Part shown: in pieces, positions 12,600 through 23,559 of the stretch | Layout of the letters: every line of letters starts with the position of its first letter | Numbering within the stretch: position 1 is the stretch's first letter | Assembly (NCBI GenBank): GCA_028023455.1 | Contig: JAQFVV010012395.1 | Location: forward strand, 10,476,154-10,540,153 | Length of the DNA stretch: 64,000 nucleotides | Direction of reading: 5' to 3' | From: Epiperipatus broadwayi | Taxonomy: Eukaryota > Onychophora > Udeonychophora > Euonychophora > Peripatidae | Notes under the pieces: generated by a model | Database searches by the model: none | Told to the model about the DNA's origin: nothing | Seen by the model: the letters and a program-made list of their open reading frames with translations, nothing else | Made by a program: the position numbers and the translations under genes

Positions 12600-14235
12600 A
12601 TCCAAGTTTGAGGCAAACTTATTTTATAAAAATAATGATTCTCAAAAGGTTTAATAATTTATTATTTATTATTATGTTTATATGGTGTGTTTGTGTTTAC
12701 TCTTGCATGTTGTATAAAAATGTAATGATTTACAAAACTAATAATCAAATGTACGGAAAGATTGCATATGTAGGCAAAGAATCAAATTCTTATTCTTGTC
12801 TATGCCTTGATACTCATGCTGTGGAGTCACTAGTTTTGTCATATCTTTCATCTCATTATTTTCAAGTCTATAGCTAACAAATGGACTATATGCAAATAAA
12901 TTATATCTATATGATACAATAAATATAACAAAATAGCATCACTGGTGCATAAAGAATACAAACATCACTGGTGTACACAAAAAAATAAAATGAAGAGATG
13001 GAACTCATTTTATCAGTGATACAAACAGTAGCCTACAATTTCTAGTTTTAGATAGTCAAGAAGCCAATTGCTATGATGACAAATGCATATCCATCTTCTG
13101 GAAATGATTTGTTTGTACCTTTTATTAGGATGAATCTTTTTCTTATAGACGCCTTTGAGATTTATCAACTTTTGGGGTACAGGATAAAAATAAAGAATTC
13201 TTATGCGAATACTTTTGGAGATTCTGAAGCTATGGATTATCTCAAATAAGAAATATTATATATGGTTTGAAAGATAATTTTGTGAGGAATACAAAGAAAT
13301 TATCACGGAAGGTGTAATTTAAACATAGTTAATGATGAAGTAGAAATTATGAACAAACAATAAAGTAATAAATATGTCGGATGTTGAAATTTTTTTCCCC
13401 TTATTTTTTAAATGATAATAACTATTTATCTTAGCCTTATTGTTTTCCTTAGTTTTTCTAGTTCCTATCAATGTAAAGTTTTTTGCTCTAACATTATTAA
13501 AACTGAAGTTATTGTGAAAATTGTGTCTGAAGTCAGTTTTTTAAAAATTCAATATGGTGCCTGGAGAATCTTAGGGAAATAAAACATTGAATGTTTCTGG
13601 GACAATGATTGTACTGTTAATGATTTACTTGGAAGAAATAATAAAATGAAGCTTTTTTGTAGACATAAAAAGAGAGAAAATTTCAATGATTATATTAAGA
13701 TTTAAGAATAATGAAAAACAAACCTGCAAGAGAATTCAATAAATAGCAGACTGAAATGAGTTAGATCCTGTTTTTTTTGCATCAAAAAAATTAATGTGTG
13801 GATATAAAAAAAATATGATTCTATAAAGTCAGTCGATAATTATGTTATAATAAGATAACACTTCAAATAAATGGTGAGAATATTTTAATCATTTTATGAA
13901 TACTGATATAAAAAATCCAATAATTGTATCATCTACTAGTAAATCCATCCTATGATATCATTTAAATATGGACAGAAATATTCAATCTGAAAATACTTAT
14001 GAGATACCAGAGATAACTAATATAATTTTTTTTTTCCAATAAGAATAATCCAGCTATTTGTAAGAATGTTTCTATTGATTCTATTTACAAAGATAAAAAG
14101 AATAGAAAAGACTGAAGTAATTAATTACTATGAAATATTACTGTAAAAATACTGTAAAAATTTATTAAACAAACTGCTTCTGATCATAGATATTGAAGCA
14201 GTGAATATTTGCATGCATATATGACAACTTTTTAT
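12600..14235. other. AT-rich DNA, nothing recognised
   Basis: No coding motif, RNA gene or clear repeat was found. Several short frames occur, including a 95-codon hydrophobic one at 12590-12877, but none shows a domain. Part of 13.0-13.3 kb has a less AT-biased texture and could be an old element. Confidence 0.5.
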
Positions 14236-17029
14236 TTAGGTACTTACAACTGCAGATCACTTTCAAGTGAAGGAAGATTACAAGAATTAGAAGAAGAACT
14301 TTCTTATATTAAATGGGACCTTATTGGACTTTGTGAAGTTAGAAGAAAAGGTGAAGAGACCAATTGATTTAAAAAGTGGACATATACTCTATTATAAAGG
14401 CACAAATATTGGAAATACAAGTGGAGTAGGATTCATTATAAATAAAAAGTGGAAGAACAATATTGTGGAGATTGATGGTGTATCGGACAGAGTGGCAAGA
14501 TTAGTTATACAACTTAATAGCAGATACCAAATGCAGATAATTCAGGTTTATGCCCCAACAAGTTCTCATAGTGATGAAGTAGTAGAAGATTTTTATATGG
14601 ATGTACAAAAGGCTTTTGATCAGAGTAAACAACATTTTAAAATTGTTATGGGAGACTTTAATGCTAGAATTGGTAAACAAATGAAAGATGAAAGTGCTGT
14701 AGGTAATTTTGGTTATGGTAATAGAAATGAGAGAGGACATAGACTTGTGGAGTTTGCAGAAAAAGAAAAACTTTATATTTCTTTTTTTGAGAAAAATGTT
14801 AAAAGAAAATAGACATGGAAGCATCCAAATGAAGGTACAGCAGAATTGGATTATATTTTGACTAACAGGAAATACATATTTCAAGATTGTAATATTCTTA
14901 ATAAATTTAACACAGGAAGTGATCATCGATTAGTGAGGTGTAAGATACGTGTTAATGTAAAACTAGAGAGACAAAAATTTATTAAGAAAAACAATATTTA
15001 CAGTTGATATTCCTAATCTTCAGAAACATTCTAATGAATTTAAATTAAAACTTAAAAATCGGTTTCAAGTATTAGTAGATTTTGAACATGATTCAGATTT
15101 GAATGAAATTAATATGAAAATAACTGATACACTTTTAAAAACTGCAACAAAGATAGCTGGTAGAAAAAAGCAGCAATTAACCAATAAAATTTCTACTGAG
15201 ACTAGAGAATTTATGAAGAAAAGAAGGAATATGAAGATATACAAAAATGATGCATTAAAAAGAATTGAATATCTCGAATTTTGTAAAATCATGCGGAAAA
15301 GAATTGAAAATGATATAAGAAAGTATAACTGTGAACTAGCAAGGAAAGCTGTAGAAGAAAATAAAAATCTTAAGAATATAAAACAACATTTTGGTATTGG
15401 TAGGAAATTTATATCTGCAATAAGAAAAAAAGATGGAATTATTACTAAAAAGAGAGATGACATCATGAAATTGGTAGAAGATTTTTATCAAGAATTATAT
15501 AGTAATAAAGAACAAGTACCTCCTATATCTATTACATCTTCCAAATTGCCCAGAATTTTAAATGAAGAAGTGAGACATGCAATTAAATGTATGAAGAAAG
15601 GGAAAGCTCCAGGTAATGATGGAATTATAATTGATATATTAAAAGAAACAGGTGAAGAAATAAAAATTTTTTAGCAAAGTTATACACCAAATGTCTAACT
15701 GATAAAGATGTACCGGATGATTGGAAGAATGCAGTAATAATATTAATATTTAAAAAAGGTGATAAAGAAGATATTAGAAATTACAGACCTATCAGCCTTT
15801 TATCAGTTTTATATAAAATTTTTACCACGATAATTACAACTCGTCTACAGACAACATTGGATTTCCACCAACCAAGAGATCAAGCTGGATTTAAAAGTGG
15901 TTTTAGTACAATAGATCATATCCAGGTGTTGAGAGAAGTTATAGAAAGGACAAATGAATATGAGTTGTCATTATGTTTTGGATTTGTAGATTATGAAAAG
16001 GCATTTGATTCTATAAACATTTCTTCAGTGATTAAAGCATTGGATCATCAAGATATAGATCCAGGATATTGTCATATTTTAAAGAATATTTATAAAAATG
16101 CAACAGCAACAATTAGATTACATAACGAGACTGGGAAAGTCAACATTGAGAAAGGTGTAAGACAAGGTGACTCCATATTTCCAAAACTTTTTACAGCAGT
16201 GCTGCAAGAAGTATTTTGTGGATTAAAATGGGAAACTAAAGGAGTGAAAGTAAATGGAGATTATTTAAGTCATTTAGATTTCGCAGATGATGTAGTTGTT
16301 TTTGCAAATAATGCTTCAGAGCTGCAGGATGTGTTGCAGGAATTATCAGATGAAAGTAGGAAAGTAGGACTAAAAATAAATATTAAAAAGACTAAAGTAA
16401 TGTTTAATCGATTTGCTCAAAATATGAAAATAAAGATTGATTATGATGAATTAGAAGAAGTTAACAGTTACAAATACCTTGGTCAGATTATTAAAACAGA
16501 TGGAAACATAATGGAGGAAATTAATCATAGAATTAAACTTGGTTGGAGTGCTTTTGGTAGAAATAACTTTATACTAAAAGGAAATATGCCTATGTGTTTG
16601 AAAAGGAAGGTTTTTAACAAATGTGTTTTACCAGTTCTTACTTATGGATTTGAGACTTGGACACTTAATAGAAGAGCAATACAGAGTCTTCAGACCACTC
16701 AAAGAAGTATGGAGAGATGTATGTTGGGAGTAACAAGAAGAGATCGAAAATGCAATGTATGGGTAAGAGAACAAACAGGTGTTACTGACCTCATTGAAAA
16801 AATTAAAAGATTGAAGTAGAGTTGGGCTGGACATATTGCTAGAAGAGATGATAATAGATGGACAATTGAAATTTTAAACTGGATTCCAAGAGATTGTAAA
16901 AGACCCAGAAAGAGACCACATGTGAGATGGATGGATGAAATAAGAAAGTGTATAGGGGTGATGTGGAGAAGAGAAGCTAAAGATCGGAGAAGATGGATTA
17001 AACTTGGAGAGACCTTCATCCTGCAGTGA
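14236..17029 (+). pseudogene. RTE-type non-LTR retrotransposon ORF (endonuclease-reverse transcriptase), broken
   Basis: The protein family encodes an apurinic-like endonuclease and a reverse transcriptase for target-primed reverse transcription. Endonuclease: GTYNCRSLS at 14239, GLCEVRRKG near 14325-14350, QVYAPTS, GDFNARIG at 14651-14674, DYILTNRK near 14848, and SDH at 14918-14926. RT: KAPGNDGI near 15605, NYRPISLL near 15780, DYEKAFDS near 15990, GVRQGDS near 16155, the catalytic FADD at 16280-16291, then YKYLGQII. A C-terminal WAGHIARRDDNRW segment ends at the stop 17027-17029. Breaks: a frameshift near 14365, TAG at 14810-14812, a frameshift near 15000, a frameshift in an A5T6 run near 15662-15672, and TAG at 16817-16819. 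Both TAGs sit where the family has tryptophan. The start codon is not visible, so the 5' end is probably truncated or decayed. The similarity to proteins annotated as craniofacial development protein 2-like is recalled, not searched. Confidence 0.93.
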
Positions 17030-17060
17030 ATTGATAATGGTTGATAATGATGATGATGAT
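14236..17060 (+). mobile_element. Nearly full-length RTE-like LINE with simple-repeat tail
   Basis: The broken ORF is followed after about 5-30 bases by TTGATAATGGTTGATAATG and a (GAT)n tract to about 17060. RTE-clade LINEs typically have very short 3' UTRs ending in a short tandem repeat rather than poly-A, which matches. No convincing target-site duplication was found by eye, and the 5' boundary is taken as the first recognisable codon. Confidence 0.8.
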
Positions 17061-17212
17061 ATGCTTGCTTCATGTTTGCTTGAATTATAGGCTATTTCTC
17101 ATCATATATAATGTATTTCTCAATATCCACACATATTAGTAATATGCGCATGTGCGTGTTCAATTTTACATTTTAAAGTTAAAAGCTGATTGTTTTAAAT
17201 CACGCTACATTA

Positions 17213-17880
17213 TTTTAATAGTTATATTAGTGATTAAGCCAATGCATATGTTTAATTTCAACTAAAGAATGACAGTTCATAAATTGTAAAGATTTCGCAA
17301 GTGTCGTTCGTTCAAACATAACAAATGTAATTTAAAGTGATCATGTAACACCTTCACACTCTTAATTCGCCACACTTGAGATTTGCCCATACATAAATGT
17401 TTGGGTTGAAAGAATGGATGGATTCATTCCATTCTTTCTAAAATACTATATTTCGTGTCTGGAATTTATCTTTAAAGTGCATGTGCATTGGCTTAATCGC
17501 TAATATTACTATTACATAAAAAACATAAAGCTATATAAAATAATATCTCATTATATGTTTAATTTCAACTAAAGAATGACGGTTCGTAAATTGTAAAGAT
17601 TTCGCAAGTGTCATTCGTTCAAACATAACAAATGTAATTTAAAGGGACTGTGTAACACCTTCATGCTCTTAATTCCACACCCTTAAGATTTGCCCATACA
17701 TAAACGTTTGGGTTGAAAGAATGAGTGGATTCATTCCATTCTTTCTAAAATACTATATCTCGTGTCTGGAAAAATTGAGAATATTCATTTATAATTTATC
17801 TTTAAAGCGCATGTGCATTGGCTTAATCGCTAACATTACTATTACATAAAAAATCATAGCACTATATAAAATAATATCTC
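17213..17880. repeat. Palindromic MITE in 307-bp tandem duplication
   Basis: TTTAATTTCAACTAAAGAATGAC occurs at 17251 and again at 17558, giving a 307-bp period, and both copies run on with few differences through the same end. Each copy has a central hairpin, GAAAGAATG..ATTCATTCCATTCTTTC (17409-17440 in copy 1). The outer ends are inverted: GATTAAGCCAATGCATATG at about 17232-17250 matches the reverse complement of CATGTGCATTGGCTTAATCG at about 17480-17500, and the same block recurs at the end of copy 2. This is the form of a non-autonomous DNA transposon, duplicated in tandem. Confidence 0.8.
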
Positions 17881-18625
17881 ATTACATTATTTTAAGAAAA
17901 AAGTATCTTGTTAAAAGCATAATCAAATAAGTAAAGAAATGTTAATATATTGCATACAACATACAAATGGAGGAAGATCAGAAGCCATTACAGGAGGCAG
18001 TGTGCCATATTTCCCTATCTATAGATATATTTGGCTGTAATAGCTACAGTTGAATACCTTCAGAGTCTATACATGTTTTAAAAAGTTAAATGAAAAGTAA
18101 AAAACAATGGCAAGGAAACCAATCCGGCTGGACACAAGGGATGAGGAAGTAGAAAACTAATGAAACATCAATTAAAAGCAAAAGCAGGACTAAATCCATT
18201 AAGAATTAAAGAGCAGACCCAGGCATAAAATTAGGTATATCAGCATGGAAGGAGGGCATTCTGAAAAAAGAAAAGAGAGTCATATATGTGGCATGAGATC
18301 CTATTTAAAGAGCCATAATATTTTGCACAAGATCTTATATAAAGTTTCTAATCAATTATCCTGCTTAAGATTCTGCTTATTACTCTTTTGTTATTTACAA
18401 AGAAGAAGAAAACATTAAAAGTACCTGCCTTTATGAGTGAGTAGTCAGGCTTCAGCTTCTTTCTGGTCATCAGGGAAGTTTGGCATCCAGAAAAGTTTCA
18501 TCAACACGATTAAGAGCCATCTGTGTCCTACTATCTCCATGCAAGTCCGAAGACTATGAATCCATATATCCATCTGCACAGAAGAAGTCCCGAAATCATT
18601 ATTATCTTATTGGTAAAATGCTTTA
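17881..18625. other. AT-rich DNA between MITE and Merlin element
   Basis: Nothing was recognised beyond short purine-rich tracts. The last eight bases before the Merlin element (18626-18633) form its left target duplication. Confidence 0.5.
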
Positions 18626-18633
18626 ATTTTATT
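18626..18633. repeat. Left target-site duplication of the Merlin element
   Basis: ATTTTATT is directly followed by the terminal GGTAATAC of the left inverted repeat and is identical to the eight bases after the right end. Confidence 0.9.
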
Positions 18634-18677
18634 GGTAATACATGGTCTGTTGATCCACACTGCCCGATGGTACTGTT
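18634..18677 (+). repeat. Left terminal inverted repeat, Merlin
   Basis: 44 bases, with four mismatches (positions 9, 11, 28 and 38) to the right terminal repeat. Confidence 0.92.
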
Positions 18678-19097
18678 TGTATGCTAAAGCACAGAAATAT
18701 GCTGTTTGCAAGGCTGCTCATATATTTTACAGTCTGTAAACTGTTCAAACCCTCAAGATGTTGAAGTGCACCCTTCCCCAACATCTCTAGCATGTGAACA
18801 TTATTAGCAACGAGTATGGGACTTTCTCTATCCACATTAGTCTTGACTATTTTACAGCATATTATATGAAGGTGTCTTTTATTTGTAATAACTAAAATTA
18901 TATTAGAACAGGGTTTTTTGTTGTTAAATGTATTGTAATTTATGTGAGTTGCTACAAATTCTAACTAATTATCAAATGCCCATACTTTCATTCTCAGGTG
19001 TCAAAATGCACTAAATGAGGAGTGTAAATCATGATTCGGAAAAGTTCACAATAAAGTCATGCACTTTTTGATATTTTATCGAGATCAAAACAGTTAA

Positions 19098-19922
19098 ATG
19101 GCAGACGATCATTCGGCATTTAAATTTTTAGATTTGCCTACTACAGAAGCAGATGATGCGGTGGCCTTAAGGCATTGTAAAACATCTCAAATGGAATGTG
19201 AATCGCGGCAATGTCAACTAAGGTGTTCCATTCATCACAGAATGTGGTTTGAGGGCTGCTGAATCTCTTTTTTGAAAGCAGTATATATAATTTATTACTG
19301 AAACCGGGATGAGCTTACAGTAAAGCATATTGTAGCTGAGTTAAAAATGTGTGAAAATGCCGTAAGGAATATGACGACAACTCTTAGAGAACTCTGTCGA
19401 GAAAGCCTTGTTTCTCGTCCATGTCACCAAATTGGTGGTCCTGGTATGACAGTGGAAGACGATGAAACCATGTTCGGTTGACAAAAAAATCACCAGGCCA
19501 GAATCCTTCTGCAACAATGGATTTTTGGGGGTAACTGTCGTGAGACAGGCAATTGTTTTGTAGCGGCTGTAGCCTCCCATTCTTCCAACATCCTTATGCA
19601 GTCCATCTGTGAGAACATCAGGCCTGGTTCCAGCATCTATTCTGATTGCTGGAAAGGATACAGGACTTCTGAATTGGAGGCTTCCAGATATCACCACATG
19701 AGAGTCAATCACAAATACAATTTTGTGGACCCTGAAACTGGTGTGCATACCCACACAATTGAACACCTTTGGAGTTCTCTCAAGTGGCGAAACAAGTGAA
19801 CACGATGCACATGAAGAGAATATCTTGACAACTATTATAGCAGAATTTCTGTGGAGACGTCTGAAAAAAAACCAAGACGTGTTCTGTCCCATCTTAGAAG
19901 ACATAAATTTACTGCAGTGAAA
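19098..19922 (+). pseudogene. Merlin / ISXO2-like DDE transposase, inactivated
   Basis: This is the transposase of the surrounding element, cutting and joining DNA at the inverted repeats. From the ATG at 19098 a single frame runs to about 19799 with three in-frame TGA codons (19260, 19299 and 19479). A frameshift near 19797 then leads into the C-terminal part, with an EFLWRR motif, ending at about 19920. DDE residues are visible: an EDDET motif with the catalytic Asp at 19461-19463, YSDCWKGY with Asp at 19644-19646, and HTIEHLW with Glu at 19761-19763. IGGPGM precedes the first motif and WIFGG follows it, as in the DDE_Tnp_IS1595 family. Cys and His residues in the N-terminal third resemble the family's zinc-binding segment. 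The reconstructed length of about 270 codons fits the family. Stops and frameshift make it a pseudogene. Confidence 0.92.
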
Positions 19923-20333
19923 TGATTTTTTTTTCTTCTTTTTTTGTTCTTTTTGGGTTGTTTTTAAAACAAAAAAAAAAAATGTAAATACAAAATGTTT
20001 TAATAAATAAATTAATTTTTTATGACTTTGTTTATGAATAAAAACTTGGTAAATGACAAAAAAAAAGTTTGTTTAAAAAACTAAAAAAGAGTTGAAAAAA
20101 AAAAAAGTTTCTTTCAAAAAAAAAAAAAACGGAATCAAATTTTGGTATACCCCAATTTTTTTTTTTAAAAAAAGACGAATTTTTTAAAAAGTCAAATCAA
20201 AAAAACAAAAAAAAACTATTTATTTTTAAAAAATATACATAAAACCGGTTTAAAAAAAAAAACAAAAAACAAATCCAAACATTACAAAATAAAAAGAGCC
20301 CGCTAACGTTATATCTATTTGTTTTTCACTAGC
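19923..20333. other. Homopolymer-rich 3' part of the Merlin element
   Basis: Repeated A9-A12 and T8-T10 runs, mixed with TAAATAAATTAATT, fill the space between transposase and right inverted repeat. AATAAA motifs occur (for example near 20000-20010 and 20035) and could serve as polyadenylation signals, but in such A-rich DNA this has little weight. Confidence 0.5.
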
Positions 20334-20377
20334 AACAGTGCCATCGGGCGGTGTGGATCAACAGACAACGTATTACC
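20334..20377 (-). repeat. Right terminal inverted repeat, Merlin
   Basis: Reverse complement matches the left repeat at 40 of 44 positions; the end base is directly followed by the ATTTTATT target duplication. Confidence 0.92.
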
Positions 20378-20385
20378 ATTTTATT
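20378..20385. repeat. Right target-site duplication of the Merlin element
   Basis: ATTTTATT, identical to 18626-18633. Confidence 0.9.
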
Positions 20386-22900
20386 TAAAGATTTTTTAAC
20401 TGTAACTACATTTTTTTTAATAAATTTTCTTCAGCTAGTCTTAACTTAGTAAATTGTATGTAATATTTATCATTGATGTTAAATCTACTGGTCTTAATTA
20501 TTTAGCAAATTTAAAATCCATTTTGCATTTTATTTATGTTACCATGAATGATGGAGGGAATCAAATTTTAAATCATTAAATATGTTTACGCTTCTCTGCT
20601 CTCAACATCTCCAAGGGATGGAGCGAATGGAGAAGACATTAAATTTAAAGCTGTAAAATTTTAATGTAATAACAATATATATTTAAGTTGATTTTTTTTT
20701 GTTTCTTTTCTTACTTGTAATCCCCCCCCCCATCATGTCAAGTAAGGTTATTTCTCAATTTCTTATAATTATGTAAAGATAGTGAAGGATGGCGAGCGTA
20801 TTCCCATTCAATTAATTATATAAATCTTTTTTTTTGTTTATCATGCTGCTCTATAAATATAACCCAACCTATGAGCTAGAAATTAATTTATAATTGAAGA
20901 TATCTAATAAAAACAATATATTAATTCTATTCAAGTTTTATTTCACATGCTGCTAAAGTTAATAATTCTATTTTGTTAAAATGATCCTATGTAATGAAAA
21001 CTAATATTAAGGCTGTCATATTTATAATTCAAGATTCCATTACATGAACATAATATTAATAAAATTATTTAGATGTACATATTGCATTGCTTATCAACTC
21101 AGGTAGAATATATATGTAAATTAAACCACAATTCATGTACAGGTAATGTAATGTAACAGTAGCTGGGTTCAAACCCTGTTACAAAAGGAGAGAAAATGTA
21201 GATTTTAGATTTTTATTATTATTATTATTATTTTATAATTATTATTGGAAAAGTCACACAGACAAACGCACGTGTATTTGCTGCAATGATGGGTATAGGT
21301 AAATATTTTAATTGGCATACATGTATATAGGTAAATGTTGTTTTTGGAAGAGGAAAAAAAAGTAAAAAAAAACTAAAAGATTTTAAAGCATGTAAAAGAA
21401 AAGTTTCTTTTACAGTTATTATTTCCCGAATTAATTAGCCAAACGTATCTCTTATTGTTCAAGAAACAGATCTAACTACTTGATGGCTATTTATTTTTTT
21501 AATTAAACGGATTTTGTGAAAATAGTTTTTAAAATTAATGAATGTGGAATGCCCATTATTTATTGTATTCTTTTCGACTTCTTTTGTCTAGCTAAAGTCA
21601 ATGAAAAGAGTGCAATTAAAAAGTTCCAAGAATTAAAAAAAAAAAAAGATAAGTAAAAGTCGAAGTTGATAAGTGGTTTTTCTTTTGTTGGCATTTTTAT
21701 AAAAATATATTTTTTGAAAACAAAGAAATACCAGAGATAAGGAGAAAGGAAACTCAGATTATTAATTAAAAATAGGCAGTGTTTGCTAAGTTGAGGGGGA
21801 AGAAGATCTAAAAAGAGAAAATTTTTAATAAATTGGCCGCAAAGCAGAAAAGATCGGGAATAAACTGTGATTGCTACCTTCGTTGCTGGACAGATTGTGT
21901 GTGAACTGAAATAAAACATAAAGGAAACCTCATGGATCGCATGGGGTAAAGTCACCATCGTGCCGGGGTCTATGTTAGGACTCCAGCTCTCTATCTATGC
22001 CATGTAAACCATTGGAATATATGTACCACCTTCAACATCCCCAATTGCACTTCAGAAACACAACTATTTCATTATAGTGCAGATCGTCCGCCATTCCTGA
22101 ATATATTCAAAGAAAAAAAAAAGGAACAGCAAAATAAATATGCTACTTAAGATAGACTAAATGGTTGGAATATTAAGCAGAAGAGACGGACGCCATATTT
22201 TGCCTATGCCAAATTCCGGGATTAAATTACGAGTGACTCAGAAACATATAAGCAGGTTCTACAGACTCTGTAATATCGGTAAATACACACATCTTATATC
22301 ATTTCAATCCTTAAATCTAGTCAAACTCAAACTGTGCAATTATCTAATGATATACATGTATTATTTAGTGTTTTTTTCTCTTTTAATTGTAATTCATTAA
22401 AAATATTTATCGTATACATGATTATGCCATTTCATTGTTTTCTTAGAATAAAATATTAGTGAATCCGAAATTAAACTGTTAATTTGTTTCGATACACATT
22501 ATGTACTTTATGTATTTCAAAATTAGATACATGTGTGTGCTAGGGTGCCTCTAATAATAGATTAAAGCAAAACAGGTTAGGTAAAAAAGTGCGTGGGGGA
22601 TTTTAAAAAGGTTTATTTTAGATTTTAGTGGGAATTAAATAGAAATTTCTAGAAAAGATTCTATTTAAAAGTTAGTTCACTCTTCGTTTCTTCTTCGGTG
22701 CAATGCGCTATTACACCATGAGTATTAAAACGGGCATCAAGTTAAATTGCTGAGTCAGACAAATATTTAGTAGATCCTACGATTCTTGTTAACTAGCAAG
22801 ATTGGTGCTTGGCAATGGACAAAAAAAAAAGGATGTTGTCATAAACGTGATCTACTTAGAAGTAAAGTTAAAGCTGGGAAGATTTGAATTATTGCAATTC
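20386..22900. other. AT-rich DNA, mostly featureless
   Basis: It holds a C10 run near 20720, an (ATT)n tract at about 21210-21245, and a stretch at 21940-22230 with more G+C than its surroundings but no recognised motif. A lone tRNA B-box-like GGGTTCAAACCC at about 21168-21180 has no convincing A box upstream. Confidence 0.5.
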
Positions 22901-22947
22901 CCTTATATACGTGTGTTCTGCAGTCAGCTTCTTCTCTAACCCTTTTT

Positions 22948-23025
22948 GAATGACCCAGAATTCAGGAAAACTTCATCATAGGGGTGAATGACTCAAAATT
23001 ATAGGAAAACTTCGTATAGGAAGGG
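22948..23025 (+). repeat. Short direct duplication, about 40-bp unit
   Basis: GAATGACCCAGAATTCAGGAAAACTTCATCATAGG is followed by GAATGACTCAAAATTATAGGAAAACTTCGTATAGG, two diverged units in tandem. It lies in a locally GC-richer block of unknown origin. Confidence 0.6.
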
Positions 23026-23559
23026 CTGTCAATAAGGTACATGTCACCGTATAAATTCACCCTTGGGAAGAAAGAATAAACGTAAAATTTAGTTTGGATA
23101 AGGATGAATGTTTGATGTCAGATAATCTAAAAGTTAAAAACGTATACCAAAGTGGGGGGAAACATTACAGTAAAAAGTAATGGATTGCGCTATCAGTCTA
23201 TATTAGGGGTAATTAATCTTCCCTGTACTTTAAATGTTATATTATTAGATTTCCAAGTTTAAGATAATTAAAATAGTTATTGTGAATGGGTTCTAGTTAT
23301 AAGACACTCATACATGGTTAACTAGGGATGCTTATTTGTCATATAAAATAAGTTTCATAATGTTTATTATTAGTGTAGGTGGAAGATTTAATTTATCGTT
23401 TATCTTTCTGTATATTGTATTCCTACCCCTTCATATGTGTTGCAAGTGTCGTATTATTATTGAATTTGTTACCAATGCTAACTGCATGGTTCACTCATCT
23501 TCATATAGACAGTGTGACAAGTGCAGGTTATACCCCTTCTTGCATGCCGGATTCCTAAT

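Larger units (their letters stand above)
18634..20377 (+). mobile_element. Merlin-superfamily DNA transposon, complete ends
   Basis: The element is 1744 bp. Its left end (18634-18677) and the reverse complement of its right end (20334-20377) match at 40 of 44 positions, both beginning GGTAATAC and sharing GTCTGTTGATCCACAC and GCCCGATGG. It is flanked by a perfect 8-bp duplication, ATTTTATT, at 18626-18633 and 20378-20385. Merlin elements are the eukaryotic relatives of the IS1016/IS1595 group, with 8-9-bp target duplications and an ISXO2-like DDE transposase, exactly as seen inside. About 460 bp precede and about 455 bp follow the transposase; the right part contains homopolymer-rich sequence of doubtful quality. 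Confidence 0.93.

Noticed and set aside
14170-14240. Start codon and 5' UTR of the LINE
   Set aside because: No in-frame ATG with sensible upstream sequence could be linked to the GTYNCRSLS start; the 5' end is left open.
14501-15466. Two minus-strand ORFs of 141 and 133 codons
   Set aside because: Both are antisense shadows of the LINE endonuclease-RT frame.
19260-19481. TGA read as Trp or selenocysteine (alternative genetic code)
   Set aside because: There is also a frameshift in the same gene and the LINE has TAG stops. Decay by mutation explains all without a code change.
19341-19904. 187-codon minus-strand ORF
   Set aside because: It is the antisense of the Merlin transposase, where the DDE motifs are clear on the plus strand.
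21160-21185. tRNA gene suggested by GGGTTCAAACCC
   Set aside because: Only a B-box-like sequence is present; no A box or foldable arms occur upstream at the right distance.
21560-21958. 132-codon hydrophobic minus-strand ORF
   Set aside because: Phe, Leu and Ser-rich composition follows from A/G-rich plus-strand sequence; no transmembrane family or other motif is recognised.
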